This document shows positions 42,932 to 52,350 of a stretch of DNA of 64,000 nucleotides, piece by piece (positions within the stretch are counted from its first letter, which is position 1; the number at the start of each line of letters is the position of its first letter). Position numbers and translations under genes: made by a program. The notes beneath the pieces were generated by a model. That model did no database searches, had not been told where the DNA came from, and saw only the letters and a program-made list of their open reading frames with translations. Source of the stretch: Arthrobacter cupressi (GTDB lineage Bacteria > Actinomycetota > Actinomycetes > Actinomycetales > Micrococcaceae); assembly GCF_900099975.1 (NCBI RefSeq), contig NZ_FNEI01000003.1, positions 306,432-370,431 on the forward strand, written 5' to 3'.

Positions 42932-43632
42932 CCGCACAGCGTTATGGCGACGACGTCAATAGCGACGGTGGCAATAAGGGACACCGGAAGCACCCGGTCA
43001 GCGGCGGCCCGGTGGTCCAGCTGCCCACCGCCTTCGGCGAGTTCATCGCCCAGGCCTGGATCGACGAGGCCACCGGTGTGGAGCACCTCGCGGTGAGTTC
43101 GCCGAACGCTCCCCGCAACGGAGTTGCGCCCCTGGTTCGCCTCCACTCCGAATGCCTCACCGGCGACGTCTTCGGCTCCTACCGCTGCGACTGCGGCGAA
43201 CAGCTGGCCTACGCCCTGGAGCTGATCCGCGACGAAGGCGGGACCCTGCTCTACCTGCGGGGACAGGAAGGCCGGGGAATCGGCCTGGCCAACAAGATCA
43301 AGGCCTATGCGCTCCAGGAAGCGGGCTTCGACACCGTGGAGGCCAACGAACAGCTCGGCCTGCCGGTGGACGCCCGCTGCTACAAGGCCGCGGCTCAGAT
43401 CCTCGCCGAAATGGGCCTGCACGAAATCCGGCTGCTGAGCAACAACCCGGACAAGCAGAACCGCCTGGCCCAGGCCGGAGTCAAGGTTGTTGAGATGGTC
43501 CCCACGGAGGTTCCTTCCCGGGAAGAAAACCTCCGCTACCTGCAGACCAAGAAGGACCGAATGGACCACCGGCTGACCCTCGCGGACCCGGCGTCGGCCG
43601 GCGCCGGAACTTTTGACCACGAACAAGACTGA
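42928..43632 (+). CDS. ribA: GTP cyclohydrolase II
   Basis: Opens the imidazole ring of GTP to start riboflavin synthesis. The 234-residue product has the zinc-binding [38 protein letters not shown] with the GTP-binding residues, [17 protein letters not shown] and [17 protein letters not shown]. The 30 N-terminal residues before [11 protein letters not shown] are Gly/His-rich and unlike the core. GAGAAGAGGAG is a good ribosome-binding site. It is a free-standing RibA domain beside a free-standing ribB. Confidence 0.95.
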   Translation: MTAQRYGDDVNSDGGNKGHRKHPVSGGPVVQLPTAFGEFIAQAWIDEATGVEHLAVSSPNAPRNGVAPLVRLHSECLTGDVFGSYRCDCGEQLAYALELIRDEGGTLLYLRGQEGRGIGLANKIKAYALQEAGFDTVEANEQLGLPVDARCYKAAAQILAEMGLHEIRLLSNNPDKQNRLAQAGVKVVEMVPTEVPSREENLRYLQTKKDRMDHRLTLADPASAGAGTFDHEQD

Positions 43633-44142
<510 letters not shown>

Positions 44143-44148
44143 AGGCGG

Positions 44149-44213
44149 GCATGATGCGAAGGGGATGCGGGCGGCGCACGGCTGTGTGTTCGCTCACATC
44201 CCCTTCGTCATGC
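44149..44213 (+). terminator. Long inverted repeat after ribH
   Basis: GCATGATGCGAAGGGGATG (44149-44167) pairs with CATCCCCTTCGTCATGC (44197-44213): 17 pairs with a 2-base bulge and a 29-base loop. It starts 6 bases past the ribH stop and ends before the hisE promoter. Probably a terminator; the sizeable loop is unusual and no T run follows. Confidence 0.55.
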
Positions 44214-44248
44214 AAGGCCCCGGGAAGCGGCCCCGCCCGCCGAACAAG

Positions 44249-44254
44249 TAGGCT
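44249..44254 (+). promoter_or_regulatory. -10 box TAGGCT, leaderless promoter of hisE
   Basis: TAGGCT, 7 bases, then the GTG start at 44262. Same spacing as the aldo/keto reductase and hisI promoters. Confidence 0.5.
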
Positions 44255-44261
44255 GTAGGGC

Positions 44262-44525
44262 GTGAAGAATTTCGAGACGCTGTTCGCAGAACTGAGCGAA
44301 AAGGCAGCGAGCCGTCCGGCCGGGTCCCGTACCGTCGCCGAACTGGACTCCGGAATCCACGGCATCGGCAAGAAGGTCGTCGAAGAAGCCGCCGAAGTCT
44401 GGATGGCTGCAGAATACGAATCCGACGAGGCCGCGGCCGAGGAAATCTCCCAGCTGCTGTACCACCTGCAGGTCCTCATGCTGGCCAAGGGGCTGAACCT
44501 GGAGGACGTTTACAAGCATCTGTAG
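44262..44525 (+). CDS. hisE: Phosphoribosyl-ATP pyrophosphatase
   Basis: Second step of histidine synthesis, removing pyrophosphate from phosphoribosyl-ATP. The 87-residue MazG-like helical protein has [32 protein letters not shown] with the metal-binding glutamates, and [17 protein letters not shown]. The GTG start is set by the TAGGCT box. HisE is free-standing, separate from hisI, as in other actinobacteria, and is followed by hisG. Confidence 0.95.
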   Translation: MKNFETLFAELSEKAASRPAGSRTVAELDSGIHGIGKKVVEEAAEVWMAAEYESDEAAAEEISQLLYHLQVLMLAKGLNLEDVYKHL

Positions 44526-44587
44526 CCGCGCACGCGTGGCCCATGCTTGAAAACCACCCCTTCCGTACCATCCCCAGAAAGACTCCC

Positions 44588-45448
44588 ATGCTGCGAGTAG
44601 CCGTCCCCAACAAGGGTTCCCTGTCCGAAGCCGCCTCCGCGATGCTCAGCGAGGCGGGATACCGCCAGCGCCGCGACTCCCGCGAACTGGTCATGGTCGA
44701 TCCCGACAACGAGATCGAGTTCTTTTTCCTGCGCCCGCGCGACATCGCCGTGTACGTTGGCCAGGGAACCCTCGACGTCGGCATCACCGGCCGTGACCTG
44801 CTGCTGGACGCCCAGGTGGAGGCCGAGGAACTGCTGCCCCTGGGCTTCGCCGCCTCCACGTTCCGCTTCGCGGGCCCGGTCGGCAACTTCTCCGGCGTCG
44901 AGCAGCTTGAAGGAAAGCGGCTCGCCACCAGCTACGACGGCCTCCTGCGCGACTACCTCGCCCAGCGCGGCGTCAACGCGAAGGTGGTCCGCCTCGACGG
45001 CGCCGTGGAATCCTCTGTGCGGCTCGGCGTCGCGGACGCGATCGCCGACGTCGTGGAGACCGGCAACACCCTCAAGGCCGCCGGCATGGAAATCTTCGGC
45101 GAACCGATCCTCCGCTCCGAAGCCGTCCTCATCCGCCGCACCGGCGAAGGCGGCGCGGCCAACGGCACCGCCAAGGAAATCGACGTGCTGATCCGCCGCC
45201 TCCAGGGCGTGCTGGTGGCCCGCCAGTACGTACTCATGGACTACGACATCCGCAAGGACCTGGTCGAAGACGCCGCAGCGCTGACGCCGGGCCTGGAGTC
45301 GCCCACGGTGTCCCCGCTGCGCGACTCCGACTGGGTGGCCGTGCGGTCCATGGTGCCGAAGAAGGAAACCAACCGGATCATGGACGAACTGTACGACCTT
45401 GGCGCCCGCGCCATCCTGGTCAGCAGCATCCACGCCTGCCGCATCTAG
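44588..45448 (+). CDS. hisG: ATP phosphoribosyltransferase (long form)
   Basis: First committed step of histidine synthesis: joins ATP and PRPP. The 286-residue length and the C-terminal domain (QYVLMDYDIRKDLVEDAA to DLGARAILVSSIHACRI) mark the long, histidine-feedback-regulated form that needs no HisZ. Core motifs are VAVPNKGSLSEAASAML, VGITGRDLLLDAQVE, LATSYDGLLRDYL and ADAIADVVETGNTL. The ATG at 44588 is preferred over one 15 codons upstream. It lies 62 bases after hisE. Confidence 0.96.
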   Translation: MLRVAVPNKGSLSEAASAMLSEAGYRQRRDSRELVMVDPDNEIEFFFLRPRDIAVYVGQGTLDVGITGRDLLLDAQVEAEELLPLGFAASTFRFAGPVGNFSGVEQLEGKRLATSYDGLLRDYLAQRGVNAKVVRLDGAVESSVRLGVADAIADVVETGNTLKAAGMEIFGEPILRSEAVLIRRTGEGGAANGTAKEIDVLIRRLQGVLVARQYVLMDYDIRKDLVEDAAALTPGLESPTVSPLRDSDWVAVRSMVPKKETNRIMDELYDLGARAILVSSIHACRI

Positions 45449-45478
45449 TCCGGACCGCACCCAACCACAGGAGTAATC

Positions 45479-46255
45479 ATGGCTGTAGCCGTACGGGTCA
45501 TCCCGTGCCTGGACGTTGATGCCGGGCGGGTCGTCAAGGGCATCAACTTCGAGGGCCTCCGCGACGCCGGCGACCCGGTGGAACTGGCGCACCGCTACGA
45601 CAACGCCGGCGCGGACGAACTGACCTTCCTCGACGTCACCGCCTCCTCCGGCAACCGCGAGACCACTTTCGACGTCGTGCGCCGCACCGCCGAAGAAGTC
45701 TTCATCCCGCTGACCGTCGGCGGCGGCGTGCGCGGCGTCGCCGAAGTGGACAAGCTGCTGCGCTACGGCGCGGACAAGGCCTCCATCAACACCGCCGCGG
45801 TGGCCCGGCCGGACGTGATCGACGAGATCACCCGGCATTTTGGCTCCCAAGTGCTGGTCCTCTCCGTGGACGCCCGGCGTACCCGCCCGGGCTCCGAGCC
45901 CACGCCTTCCGGTTTCGAGGTGACCACCCACGGTGGCCGCCAGGGAACCGGCATCGATGCCATCGCGTGGGCCAAGGAGGCTGCCGGCCGCGGCGTGGGG
46001 GAGATCCTGCTGAACTCGATCGACGCCGACGGCACCAAGGACGGTTTCGACCTGGAACTGATCCGCTTGGTCCGCGCCGCCGTGAACATCCCGATCATCG
46101 CCTCCGGCGGCGCCGGGGAACCGGCGCATTTCCCGCCGGCCGTGGAAGCAGGCGCCGACGCCGTCCTGGCCGCCTCTGTTTTCCACTTCGGACCCGATGA
46201 CATGATCGCCCAGGTCAAGACGGCCATCCGCAAGGCGGGCTTCGAGGTCCGCTGA
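45479..46255 (+). CDS. hisF: Imidazole glycerol phosphate synthase cyclase subunit
   Basis: With HisH makes imidazole-glycerol phosphate and AICAR. The 258-residue barrel starts [19 protein letters not shown] with the catalytic aspartate, then [51 protein letters not shown] with the second aspartate, and [13 protein letters not shown]. An AGGAGTAATC ribosome-binding site precedes the ATG. hisH and hisA are not in the window. A strong bidirectional terminator follows. Confidence 0.97.
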   Translation: MAVAVRVIPCLDVDAGRVVKGINFEGLRDAGDPVELAHRYDNAGADELTFLDVTASSGNRETTFDVVRRTAEEVFIPLTVGGGVRGVAEVDKLLRYGADKASINTAAVARPDVIDEITRHFGSQVLVLSVDARRTRPGSEPTPSGFEVTTHGGRQGTGIDAIAWAKEAAGRGVGEILLNSIDADGTKDGFDLELIRLVRAAVNIPIIASGGAGEPAHFPPAVEAGADAVLAASVFHFGPDDMIAQVKTAIRKAGFEVR

Positions 46256-46265
46256 GACGCCTTAA

Positions 46266-46310
46266 ACGACGGCGGGCCACCGGTTCACAAACCCGGTGGC
46301 CCGCCGTCGT
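46266..46310 (+). terminator. Strong hairpin terminator between hisF and the DinB-like gene
   Basis: Perfect 18-bp stem ACGACGGCGGGCCACCGG/complement with a 9-base loop (46266-46283, 46293-46310). It separates hisF from a gene on the opposite strand and could serve both. Confidence 0.8.
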
Positions 46311-46328
46311 CGTTAAGTCAGGAACAGG

Positions 46329-46973
46329 TCAGAGGCCGACTTCGGCGGACTGCAGGAGCGCGACGGCGTCCGGCTGCCCTTCGAAGGTGACCAGCGCGTG
46401 CCGGGTGCGGCCGTGGGCGTGCATGAGCAGTTCGCCCGGTTCGCCCACGATCGCCACGGAAACGGGCGCCCGCTTGGCCACATGCCGCGGGCCGGTGGGA
46501 CGGACAAGGACAATGCCGAGGTCGACGCCGCGGTAGAGGATGGCCGCCCGCTTGATCAGCTCGTCCCACAGGGCGTCGGAGTAGGCCTCGTCCAGGGCGC
46601 GCGGCGCCCAGCGGTCGCCGGCGCGGCGGATGTCCTCGGTGTGCACGAAATACTCGATGAGGTTGGAGGATTCGTCGAGGGCCTTGATCTTCAGCGGCGA
46701 GAGCGGTGGGGGACCGGCGCGGAAGGTGTTGACGAGTTCGGCGTAGGCGTCTGCCGAATCCAGTTTGGCCGCGAGCTTGGCGGTGGCCTTGTCCGACGCT
46801 TTTGCCAGGCCCTTCACCAGCAGCCCGATTCCCACGGCGGCCTTCCGCTCGCGCAAGTAGAGGTGCGCGGCAAGATCCCGGGTCTGCCACCCTTCGCAGA
46901 GCGTGGGGGAATCAGGACCGGCCGCCAGGAGGGTTTCGGCCAATACTTCACGGGAGGGATCGACGAAATGCAT
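46329..46973 (-). CDS. DinB-like metal-binding protein (TIGR03085 type)
   Basis: A 214-residue helical protein. The opening [26 protein letters not shown], then [17 protein letters not shown] and [18 protein letters not shown], is the pattern of actinobacterial DinB/maleylpyruvate-isomerase-like proteins, where histidines of the four-helix bundle hold a metal and some members use mycothiol. The C-terminal half ([19 protein letters not shown]) is a small beta domain. The ATG is set by TAATTT 8 bases upstream; a longer frame begins 13 codons earlier. Its physiological thiol or substrate is unknown. Transcribed away from hisI. Confidence 0.82.
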   Translation of the reverse strand: MHFVDPSREVLAETLLAAGPDSPTLCEGWQTRDLAAHLYLRERKAAVGIGLLVKGLAKASDKATAKLAAKLDSADAYAELVNTFRAGPPPLSPLKIKALDESSNLIEYFVHTEDIRRAGDRWAPRALDEAYSDALWDELIKRAAILYRGVDLGIVLVRPTGPRHVAKRAPVSVAIVGEPGELLMHAHGRTRHALVTFEGQPDAVALLQSAEVGL

Positions 46974-46981
46974 CACTTGTG

Positions 46982-46987
46982 AAATTA
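46982..46987 (-). promoter_or_regulatory. -10 box TAATTT for the DinB-like gene
   Basis: Minus-strand TAATTT, 8 bases, then the ATG at 46973. Confidence 0.45.
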
Positions 46988-47049
46988 GCACGAGAGCAGC
47001 CCGGATGCGCACTGGAACCGCCGCTGGATTCCCGGACTCCCGAAGGCAC

Positions 47050-47055
47050 TAGACT
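47050..47055 (+). promoter_or_regulatory. -10 box TAGACT, leaderless promoter of hisI
   Basis: TAGACT, 7 bases, then the ATG at 47063. Probably heads the hisI-trpE transcript, whose gap (58 bases) shows no other promoter or attenuator. Confidence 0.5.
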
Positions 47056-47062
47056 TGATCCG

Positions 47063-47455
47063 ATGTCCGATCAGCCAGTACCCAGCACCGACCCTGCCGC
47101 AGGCCCCCTCCCGGAGGGAATTGCCGCTGCCCTGAAACGCGATCCTGCCGGCCTCGTGGCCGCCATCATCCAGCAGCATGACACCGGCGAAGTACTCATG
47201 CTTGGCTGGATGGACGACGAAGCCCTGCAGCGCACCCTGACCAGCGGTCGCGTCACGTTCTACTCCCGCTCCCGCCAGGAGTATTGGCGCAAGGGCGACA
47301 CCTCCGGTCACGTCCAGTTCGTCAAGTCCGTTGCCCTCGACTGCGACGGCGACGCCCTGCTGGTCCGCGTCGAGCAGGTGGGCGCCGCGTGCCACACCGG
47401 AACCCGGACCTGTTTTGACGGCCGGGACCTTGGCGCGGTCGTTTCGGCGCACTGA
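47063..47455 (+). CDS. hisI: Phosphoribosyl-AMP cyclohydrolase
   Basis: Third step of histidine synthesis. The 130-residue enzyme shows [57 protein letters not shown] with the metal-site aspartates, and [11 protein letters not shown] with the zinc cysteines. Separate from hisE. An in-frame extension upstream is not used because the TAGACT box fixes the ATG. Adjacent trpE makes this a his-trp junction, common in this group. Confidence 0.96.
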   Translation: MSDQPVPSTDPAAGPLPEGIAAALKRDPAGLVAAIIQQHDTGEVLMLGWMDDEALQRTLTSGRVTFYSRSRQEYWRKGDTSGHVQFVKSVALDCDGDALLVRVEQVGAACHTGTRTCFDGRDLGAVVSAH

Positions 47456-47513
47456 CCCCTCCTGAGCCAACCACCACCCACCCGAACACAAGAAGAGGCG
47501 GAGAAGAATAGCC

Positions 47514-49109
47514 ATGCAGGACCTTGGAATCATCAGCCCGGGCCTGGACGAGTTCCGCGAACTCGCCGCACACAGCAGGGTCATTCCGGTCCGCCTGAAG
47601 GTGCTGGCTGACGCCGAAACCCCGATCGGTCTCTACCGCAAGCTGGCCCAGGGCCAGCCGGGCACTTTCCTGATGGAATCGGCTGCCGTGGGCGGCGCGT
47701 GGTCCCGCTATTCCTTCATCGGCGCCCGCTCCCGCGCCACCCTGACCAGCAAGGACGGCCGGGCGCACTGGATCGGCGAACCGCCCGTGGGCGTGCCGGT
47801 CGACGGCAGCCCTGTCGACGCGGTCCGGGACACCGTGGCAGCGCTCCAGACGGAACGCTTCCCCGGCCTGCCGCCGTTCACCTCCGGCCTGGTGGGCTTC
47901 CTCGGCTGGGAAACCGTGCGCCACTGGGAGAAACTGACCAGCCCGCCCGAAGACGACCTCCAGTTGCCGGAAATGGCGCTGAACCTGGTTACGGACATGG
48001 CCGTGCACGACAACATGGACGGCACCGTCCTGCTGATCGCCAACGCCATAAACTTCGACAACAGCTCCGAACGGGTGGACGAGGCCTGGCACGACGCCGT
48101 CGCCCGGGTGAAGGCCCTGCTTGAACGGGTCAGCACGCCCGTGGAGCAGCCCGTCTCCGTACTCGCCAGCGAAGCCCTCGACTTCGCCTCCAGCGTCCAG
48201 GAGCGCTGGGACGAGCAGGAATACCTGAACGCCATCGACCGCGGCAAGGAAGCGATCGTGGACGGCGAGGTGTTCCAGGTGGTCATCTCGCGCCGCTTCG
48301 AACTTGAATGCGCCGCCGACCCGCTGGATGTGTACCGGGTGCTGCGCAACACCAACCCCAGCCCGTACATGTACCTGTTCAGCCTCGAGGATGCCGACGG
48401 CCGGGCCTACACCATCGTCGGGTCCTCCCCGGAAGCGCTCGTCACCGTGAAGGACGGGGAGGTCATCACCCACCCGATCGCCGGTTCGCGCCCCCGCGGC
48501 AAGACGGTTGAGGCGGACAAGGCACTGGCCACCGAACTGCTCGCGGACCAGAAGGAACGCTCCGAGCACCTCATGCTGGTGGACCTGTCGCGCAACGACC
48601 TCTCCAAGGTCTGCGTCGCGGGCACCGTGGACGTCACGCAGTTTATGGAGGTCGAACGGTTCAGCCACATCATGCACCTGGTCTCCACGGTCGTCGGCGA
48701 CCTCGCACCCGGCGCCACCGCGTATGACGTCCTTAAAGCGACCTTCCCGGCCGGCACCCTCTCCGGGGCGCCCAAGCCGCGGGCGCTGCGCCTGCTGGAC
48801 GAACTTGAGCCGCACCGGCGGGGGATCTACGGCGGCGTGGTCGGGTATCTCGACTTCGCCGGGGACATGGACATGGCCATCGCGATCCGTTCGGCCCTGC
48901 TGCGCGAAGGCCGGGCCTACGTCCAGGCCGGCGGCGGCATCGTGGCCGATTCGCACAAGCCCGCCGAAGCGCTGGAAACAGTGAACAAGGCCGCCGCGCC
49001 GCTGCGTGCCGCGCATATCGCGGCTTCGCTGCGCAACATTTCGGCCGAATCCGTCGACGGCGGCAGCACCGGCGGAGACGCCGGTACCAGCGGGGCTAGC
49101 GCCAAGTGA
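47514..49109 (+). CDS. trpE: Anthranilate synthase component I
   Basis: Converts chorismate to anthranilate using ammonia from TrpG. The 531-residue product has the tryptophan feedback region FLMESAAVGGAWSRYSFIG, FQVVISRRFELECAADPLD, the catalytic HLMLVDLSRNDLSKVC and VKATFPAGTLSGAPKPRALR-like PAGTLSGAPKPRA, and GGGIVADS. A good GAGGCGGAGAAG site precedes the ATG. trpG and trpD are not nearby. The stop overlaps the next gene by 4 bases (GTGA). An alanine/serine/glycine tail of 25 residues follows the core. Confidence 0.96.
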   Translation: MQDLGIISPGLDEFRELAAHSRVIPVRLKVLADAETPIGLYRKLAQGQPGTFLMESAAVGGAWSRYSFIGARSRATLTSKDGRAHWIGEPPVGVPVDGSPVDAVRDTVAALQTERFPGLPPFTSGLVGFLGWETVRHWEKLTSPPEDDLQLPEMALNLVTDMAVHDNMDGTVLLIANAINFDNSSERVDEAWHDAVARVKALLERVSTPVEQPVSVLASEALDFASSVQERWDEQEYLNAIDRGKEAIVDGEVFQVVISRRFELECAADPLDVYRVLRNTNPSPYMYLFSLEDADGRAYTIVGSSPEALVTVKDGEVITHPIAGSRPRGKTVEADKALATELLADQKERSEHLMLVDLSRNDLSKVCVAGTVDVTQFMEVERFSHIMHLVSTVVGDLAPGATAYDVLKATFPAGTLSGAPKPRALRLLDELEPHRRGIYGGVVGYLDFAGDMDMAIAIRSALLREGRAYVQAGGGIVADSHKPAEALETVNKAAAPLRAAHIAASLRNISAESVDGGSTGGDAGTSGASAK

Positions 49110-49723
49110 ACCCCGCAGGCACCCGCGACGCCGGAACGGAACGGCCCGTGAAGCCGCCGTTCTGGGCGCGCAAGGCAAACCTCGTGCTGGCCACCGCCGT
49201 TTTCGCGCTGGCGGTGTTTGGCACCACGACCCAAAGCTGGATCGACGTGAGGCTGGACCCGGCCGTGGCCGCCAACGCAGACCTCCACGTCCAAGGCAGC
49301 AAGGCCGCCACCGCGGTGACCGCCCTGGCCCTGGTGGCCCTCGCCGGCGGGCTGGCCGCGTCCATCGCCGGCAGGATCTCGCGCTGGATCATTGCCGCCC
49401 TGATCCTGCTGGCCTCGGCCGGCATCATCGTCGCGGCGGCAACCGTCCTGGCCGATCCGCTCGGCGCCGCGCAGGGCACCATCGCCGCCAGCACGGGCAT
49501 CTCCGGCGGCGACGCCGCGGTGACGGTCACCCCGTTCCCCGTGCTCGCCGTCGTGGCCGGGGCCCTGCTCGCACTGTGCGCGCTGGTGTTGCCCGCAGCA
49601 GGCCGCTACTGGAAGTCCAGGACCAAGTACGACCGCGGCCGGCAGGCCGCCCGCGGCGGCAGCGGACCGGTCGACGAGATCGACAGCTGGGACAGCCTCT
49701 CCCGCGGGGAAGACCCCACGTAA
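49106..49723 (+). CDS. Trp biosynthesis-associated membrane protein
   Basis: A 205-residue protein with three to four membrane helices: NLVLATAVFALAVFGTT, VTALALVALAGGLAASIAG, WIIAALILLASAGIIVAAA and VLAVVAGALLALCALVL. This matches the small conserved membrane protein found in actinobacterial trp operons (TIGR02234-type). The QSWIDVRL turn after helix 1 is typical. A basic/glycine-rich tail (KYDRGRQAARGGSG) faces the cytoplasm. It starts at a GTG overlapping trpE. A role in tryptophan or precursor transport has been suggested only by context. Confidence 0.85.
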   Translation: MNPAGTRDAGTERPVKPPFWARKANLVLATAVFALAVFGTTTQSWIDVRLDPAVAANADLHVQGSKAATAVTALALVALAGGLAASIAGRISRWIIAALILLASAGIIVAAATVLADPLGAAQGTIAASTGISGGDAAVTVTPFPVLAVVAGALLALCALVLPAAGRYWKSRTKYDRGRQAARGGSGPVDEIDSWDSLSRGEDPT

Positions 49724-49810
49724 CGTCTATGGGGCGCGGCGCCGGCCGTGTCCCGGGCCCTGTCAATAGATGGCAGAATGTAAGCAGTATCCATCCTGAG
49801 GAGATTTCAC

Positions 49811-50083
49811 ATGAGCAAAACCACCGTGTCCGCCAGCAAAGCCCCCGAAACGGCCGCCAGCCACAGCGACGTTATCGGCCACGGCAACAGCCCGGCTGCG
49901 TGGACCTGCGTGATTATCATGCTCGTCGGGGCCTTGGTGAGCTCCGTCGCCTTCGTCATTGCCAACACCCCGGTGTTCATCGCCGGTGCCGTTCTCATGG
50001 TGGTCGGCCTGATCGCCGGCTGGGGCATGCGCAAGGCCGGTTACGGCGTCGGCGGCAGCAAGCTGAAGAACGCCGGCCACTGA
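49811..50083 (+). CDS. HGxxPAAW family membrane protein
   Basis: A 90-residue protein with two membrane helices and the family motif HGNSPAAWTCV in front of the first. The C-terminus is a short basic glycine-rich tail. GAGGAG precedes the ATG. It sits between the Trp membrane protein and trpC, its constant position in actinobacteria, so it may act together with that protein. The 87-base gap upstream of it holds no gene. Function unknown. Confidence 0.88.
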   Translation: MSKTTVSASKAPETAASHSDVIGHGNSPAAWTCVIIMLVGALVSSVAFVIANTPVFIAGAVLMVVGLIAGWGMRKAGYGVGGSKLKNAGH

Positions 50084-50085
50084 CT

Positions 50086-50904
50086 GTGACGGTTCTTGAT
50101 GACATCATCGCCGGTGTCAGGGAGGACATGGCTGCGCGCCAGCGCCTGAGCGGCCTCGCCGAGGTCAAGGAACGGGCTCTGGCCGCCGCTCCGGCCCTGG
50201 ACGCCTGGGCCGCCCTGGGCGGCCCCTCCGCGCAGCGCGACGAACTGAAGGTCATCGCCGAGATCAAGCGACGCAGCCCGTCCAAGGGCGACCTCGCCTC
50301 GATCACCGACCCCGCGGCCCTCGCCGTGCAGTACGCCGACGGCGGGGCCTCCGTGATCAGCGTCCTCACCGAGGAGCGCCGCTTCAACGGCTCGCTCGCC
50401 GACCTTGACTCCGTGCGTGCCGCCGTCGACATCCCGCTGCTGCGCAAGGACTTCACGGTCGACGAGTACCAGATCTGGGAAGCCCGCGCCCACGGCGCGG
50501 ACCTGATCCTGCTGATCGTCGCGGCTCTGTCCGACGCCCAGCTGCAGGAGTTCAGCGCCCTCAGCCGTGAGCTGGGCATGAACGTGCTGGTCGAAACCCA
50601 CACGCCCGAGGAAATCGAGCGCGCGGCTGCTGCCCAGGCGCGCATCATCGGCGTGAACGTGCGCAACCTCAAGACGCTCGACGTCGACCGTTCCCTTTTC
50701 GCCTCGCTCGCCGGGAACATTCCGGCCGGCGCCGTCGTCGTGGCGGAATCCGGTGTGCGGAACGCCGACGACGTCGCCCACTACGCGGGTAACGGCGCCC
50801 ACGCGATCCTCGTGGGGGAGGCGCTGGTCAGCGACGCCACGCCGCGGGAACGCATTGCCGAATTCAAGGCGGCCGGCGCGGCCGCCATGGCTGTCAGCCG
50901 CTGA
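50086..50904 (+). CDS. trpC: Indole-3-glycerol phosphate synthase
   Basis: Closes the indole ring from CdRP. The 272-residue barrel has VIAEIKRRSPSKGDLA with the catalytic lysine and glutamate, YADGGASVISVLTEERRFNG, LLRKDFTVDEYQIWEARA, LVETHTPEEIERA, IIGVNVRNLKTLDVD and VAESGVRNADDV. The GTG start lies 2 bases after the upstream stop. A separate trpF is absent; actinobacteria use PriA (HisA) for that step. Confidence 0.96.
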   Translation: MTVLDDIIAGVREDMAARQRLSGLAEVKERALAAAPALDAWAALGGPSAQRDELKVIAEIKRRSPSKGDLASITDPAALAVQYADGGASVISVLTEERRFNGSLADLDSVRAAVDIPLLRKDFTVDEYQIWEARAHGADLILLIVAALSDAQLQEFSALSRELGMNVLVETHTPEEIERAAAAQARIIGVNVRNLKTLDVDRSLFASLAGNIPAGAVVVAESGVRNADDVAHYAGNGAHAILVGEALVSDATPRERIAEFKAAGAAAMAVSR

Positions 50905-50973
50905 CGCCAGCTCCCGGGCGGTGCTGCGCCGCCCGGGAGGACCCGAACCATCAACCGAACAGGACGGTGACCT

Positions 50974-52350
50974 TTGGTGGACGCACCAACATCCAGGCCG
51001 GAGCAGAATGCGGCCGACGCATTCCTGCAGGGCGGAGCTTCACTGCGCAACGCGAGCGGGCCGTACTTCGGTTCCTACGGCGGACGCTGGATGCCGGAGT
51101 CGCTCATCGCGGCCCTGGACGAGGTGCAGGACACCTTCGAGAAGGCCAAGGCCGATCCCGAGTTCCTCGCCCAGCTCAAGGACCTGAACAAGAACTACTC
51201 GGGCCGTCCCTCCCTGCTCACCGAAGCCAAGCGCTTCTCCGAGCACGCCGGCGGCGCCAGGATCTTCCTCAAGCGCGAAGACCTCAACCACACCGGTTCG
51301 CACAAGATCAACAACGTCCTCGGCCAGGCCCTGCTCGCCAAGCGCATGGGCAAGACCCGCGTGATCGCCGAAACCGGCGCCGGCCAGCACGGCGTGGCCA
51401 GCGCCACCGCCGCGGCCCTACTCGGCCTCGAATGCGTTGTCTACATGGGCGCCGAGGACTGCCGCCGGCAGGCCCTGAACGTTGCCCGCATGCAGCTGCT
51501 CGGCGCCACCGTGGTGCCGGTGACCAACGGCTCCCAGACCCTCAAGGACGCCATCAACGACGCCCTGCGCGACTGGGTCACGAACGTCGAAAACACCCAC
51601 TACCTGCTCGGCACCGCCGCCGGCGCCCACCCGTTCCCGGCGATGGTGCGTTTCTTCCACGAGGTCATCGGCGAGGAAGCCCGTGCCCAGATCCTGGAGC
51701 AGACCGGCAAGCTGCCGGACGCCGTCTGCGCCTGCATCGGCGGCGGGTCCAACGCCATCGGCCTCTTCCACGCCTTCCTCGACGACTCCGCCGTCAAGAT
51801 CTACGGCTTCGAGGCCGGCGGCGACGGCGTCGAAACCGGCCGGCACGCGGCGGCCATTTCCCTGGGACGCCCCGGCGTGCTGCACGGTGCCCGCTCGTAC
51901 CTTATGCAGGATGAGGACGGCCAAACCGTCGAATCGCACTCCATCTCTGCCGGCCTGGACTACCCGAGCGTCGGCCCGGAGCACTCCTACCTCGCCGACA
52001 TCGGCCGGGTCACCTACGAGCCCGTCACGGACACTGAGGCCATGGACGCCTTCCGGCTCCTCTGCCGCACCGAGGGCATCCTGCCCGCCATCGAGTCCGC
52101 CCACGCCCTCGCCGGCGCCATCAAGGTGGGCCAGCGCCTCACCGAAGGCAAGGCCGACCCGTCCGAGGTCTCGATCATCGTGAACCTCTCCGGTCGCGGC
52201 GACAAGGACGTCGAGACGGCGGCCGCCTGGTTCGACATGCTCGACGAGGACGGCAACGTCAAGGGCACCACACTTTCCACCCGCACACCCAAGGGCCCCG
52301 CCGAGCGCAGCACGGAGGAACAGCGCAGCACGGAGGAGCAGAACCGATGA
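50974..52350 (+). CDS. trpB: Tryptophan synthase beta chain
   Basis: Joins indole with serine, using PLP. The 458-residue product has [40 protein letters not shown] with the PLP lysine, [34 protein letters not shown] for the phosphate and [13 protein letters not shown]. The first codon may be TTG (50974) or the GTG right after it; both follow AGGACGGTGA. The last 30 residues are an extension with a repeated RSTEEQ, absent from ordinary TrpB. The stop overlaps trpA. Confidence 0.96.
   Translation: MVDAPTSRPEQNAADAFLQGGASLRNASGPYFGSYGGRWMPESLIAALDEVQDTFEKAKADPEFLAQLKDLNKNYSGRPSLLTEAKRFSEHAGGARIFLKREDLNHTGSHKINNVLGQALLAKRMGKTRVIAETGAGQHGVASATAAALLGLECVVYMGAEDCRRQALNVARMQLLGATVVPVTNGSQTLKDAINDALRDWVTNVENTHYLLGTAAGAHPFPAMVRFFHEVIGEEARAQILEQTGKLPDAVCACIGGGSNAIGLFHAFLDDSAVKIYGFEAGGDGVETGRHAAAISLGRPGVLHGARSYLMQDEDGQTVESHSISAGLDYPSVGPEHSYLADIGRVTYEPVTDTEAMDAFRLLCRTEGILPAIESAHALAGAIKVGQRLTEGKADPSEVSIIVNLSGRGDKDVETAAAWFDMLDEDGNVKGTTLSTRTPKGPAERSTEEQRSTEEQNR
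52306..52341 (+). repeat. 18-bp tandem repeat at the 3' end of trpB
   Basis: CGCAGCACGGAGGAACAG (52306-52323) is followed directly by the same 18 bases with one change (52324-52341), encoding RSTEEQ twice. It overlaps the region just before the trpA start and repeats the purine-rich GGAGGA that can serve as the trpA ribosome-binding site. Confidence 0.8.

Noticed and set aside
46974..47012. Longer start of the DinB-like gene (13 extra residues)
   Set aside because: It would begin upstream of the TAATTT box and the family begins at [15 protein letters not shown] residues.
47455..47514. Tryptophan leader peptide or T-box before trpE
   Set aside because: The gap is only 58 bases with no Trp-codon run and no T-box sequence.
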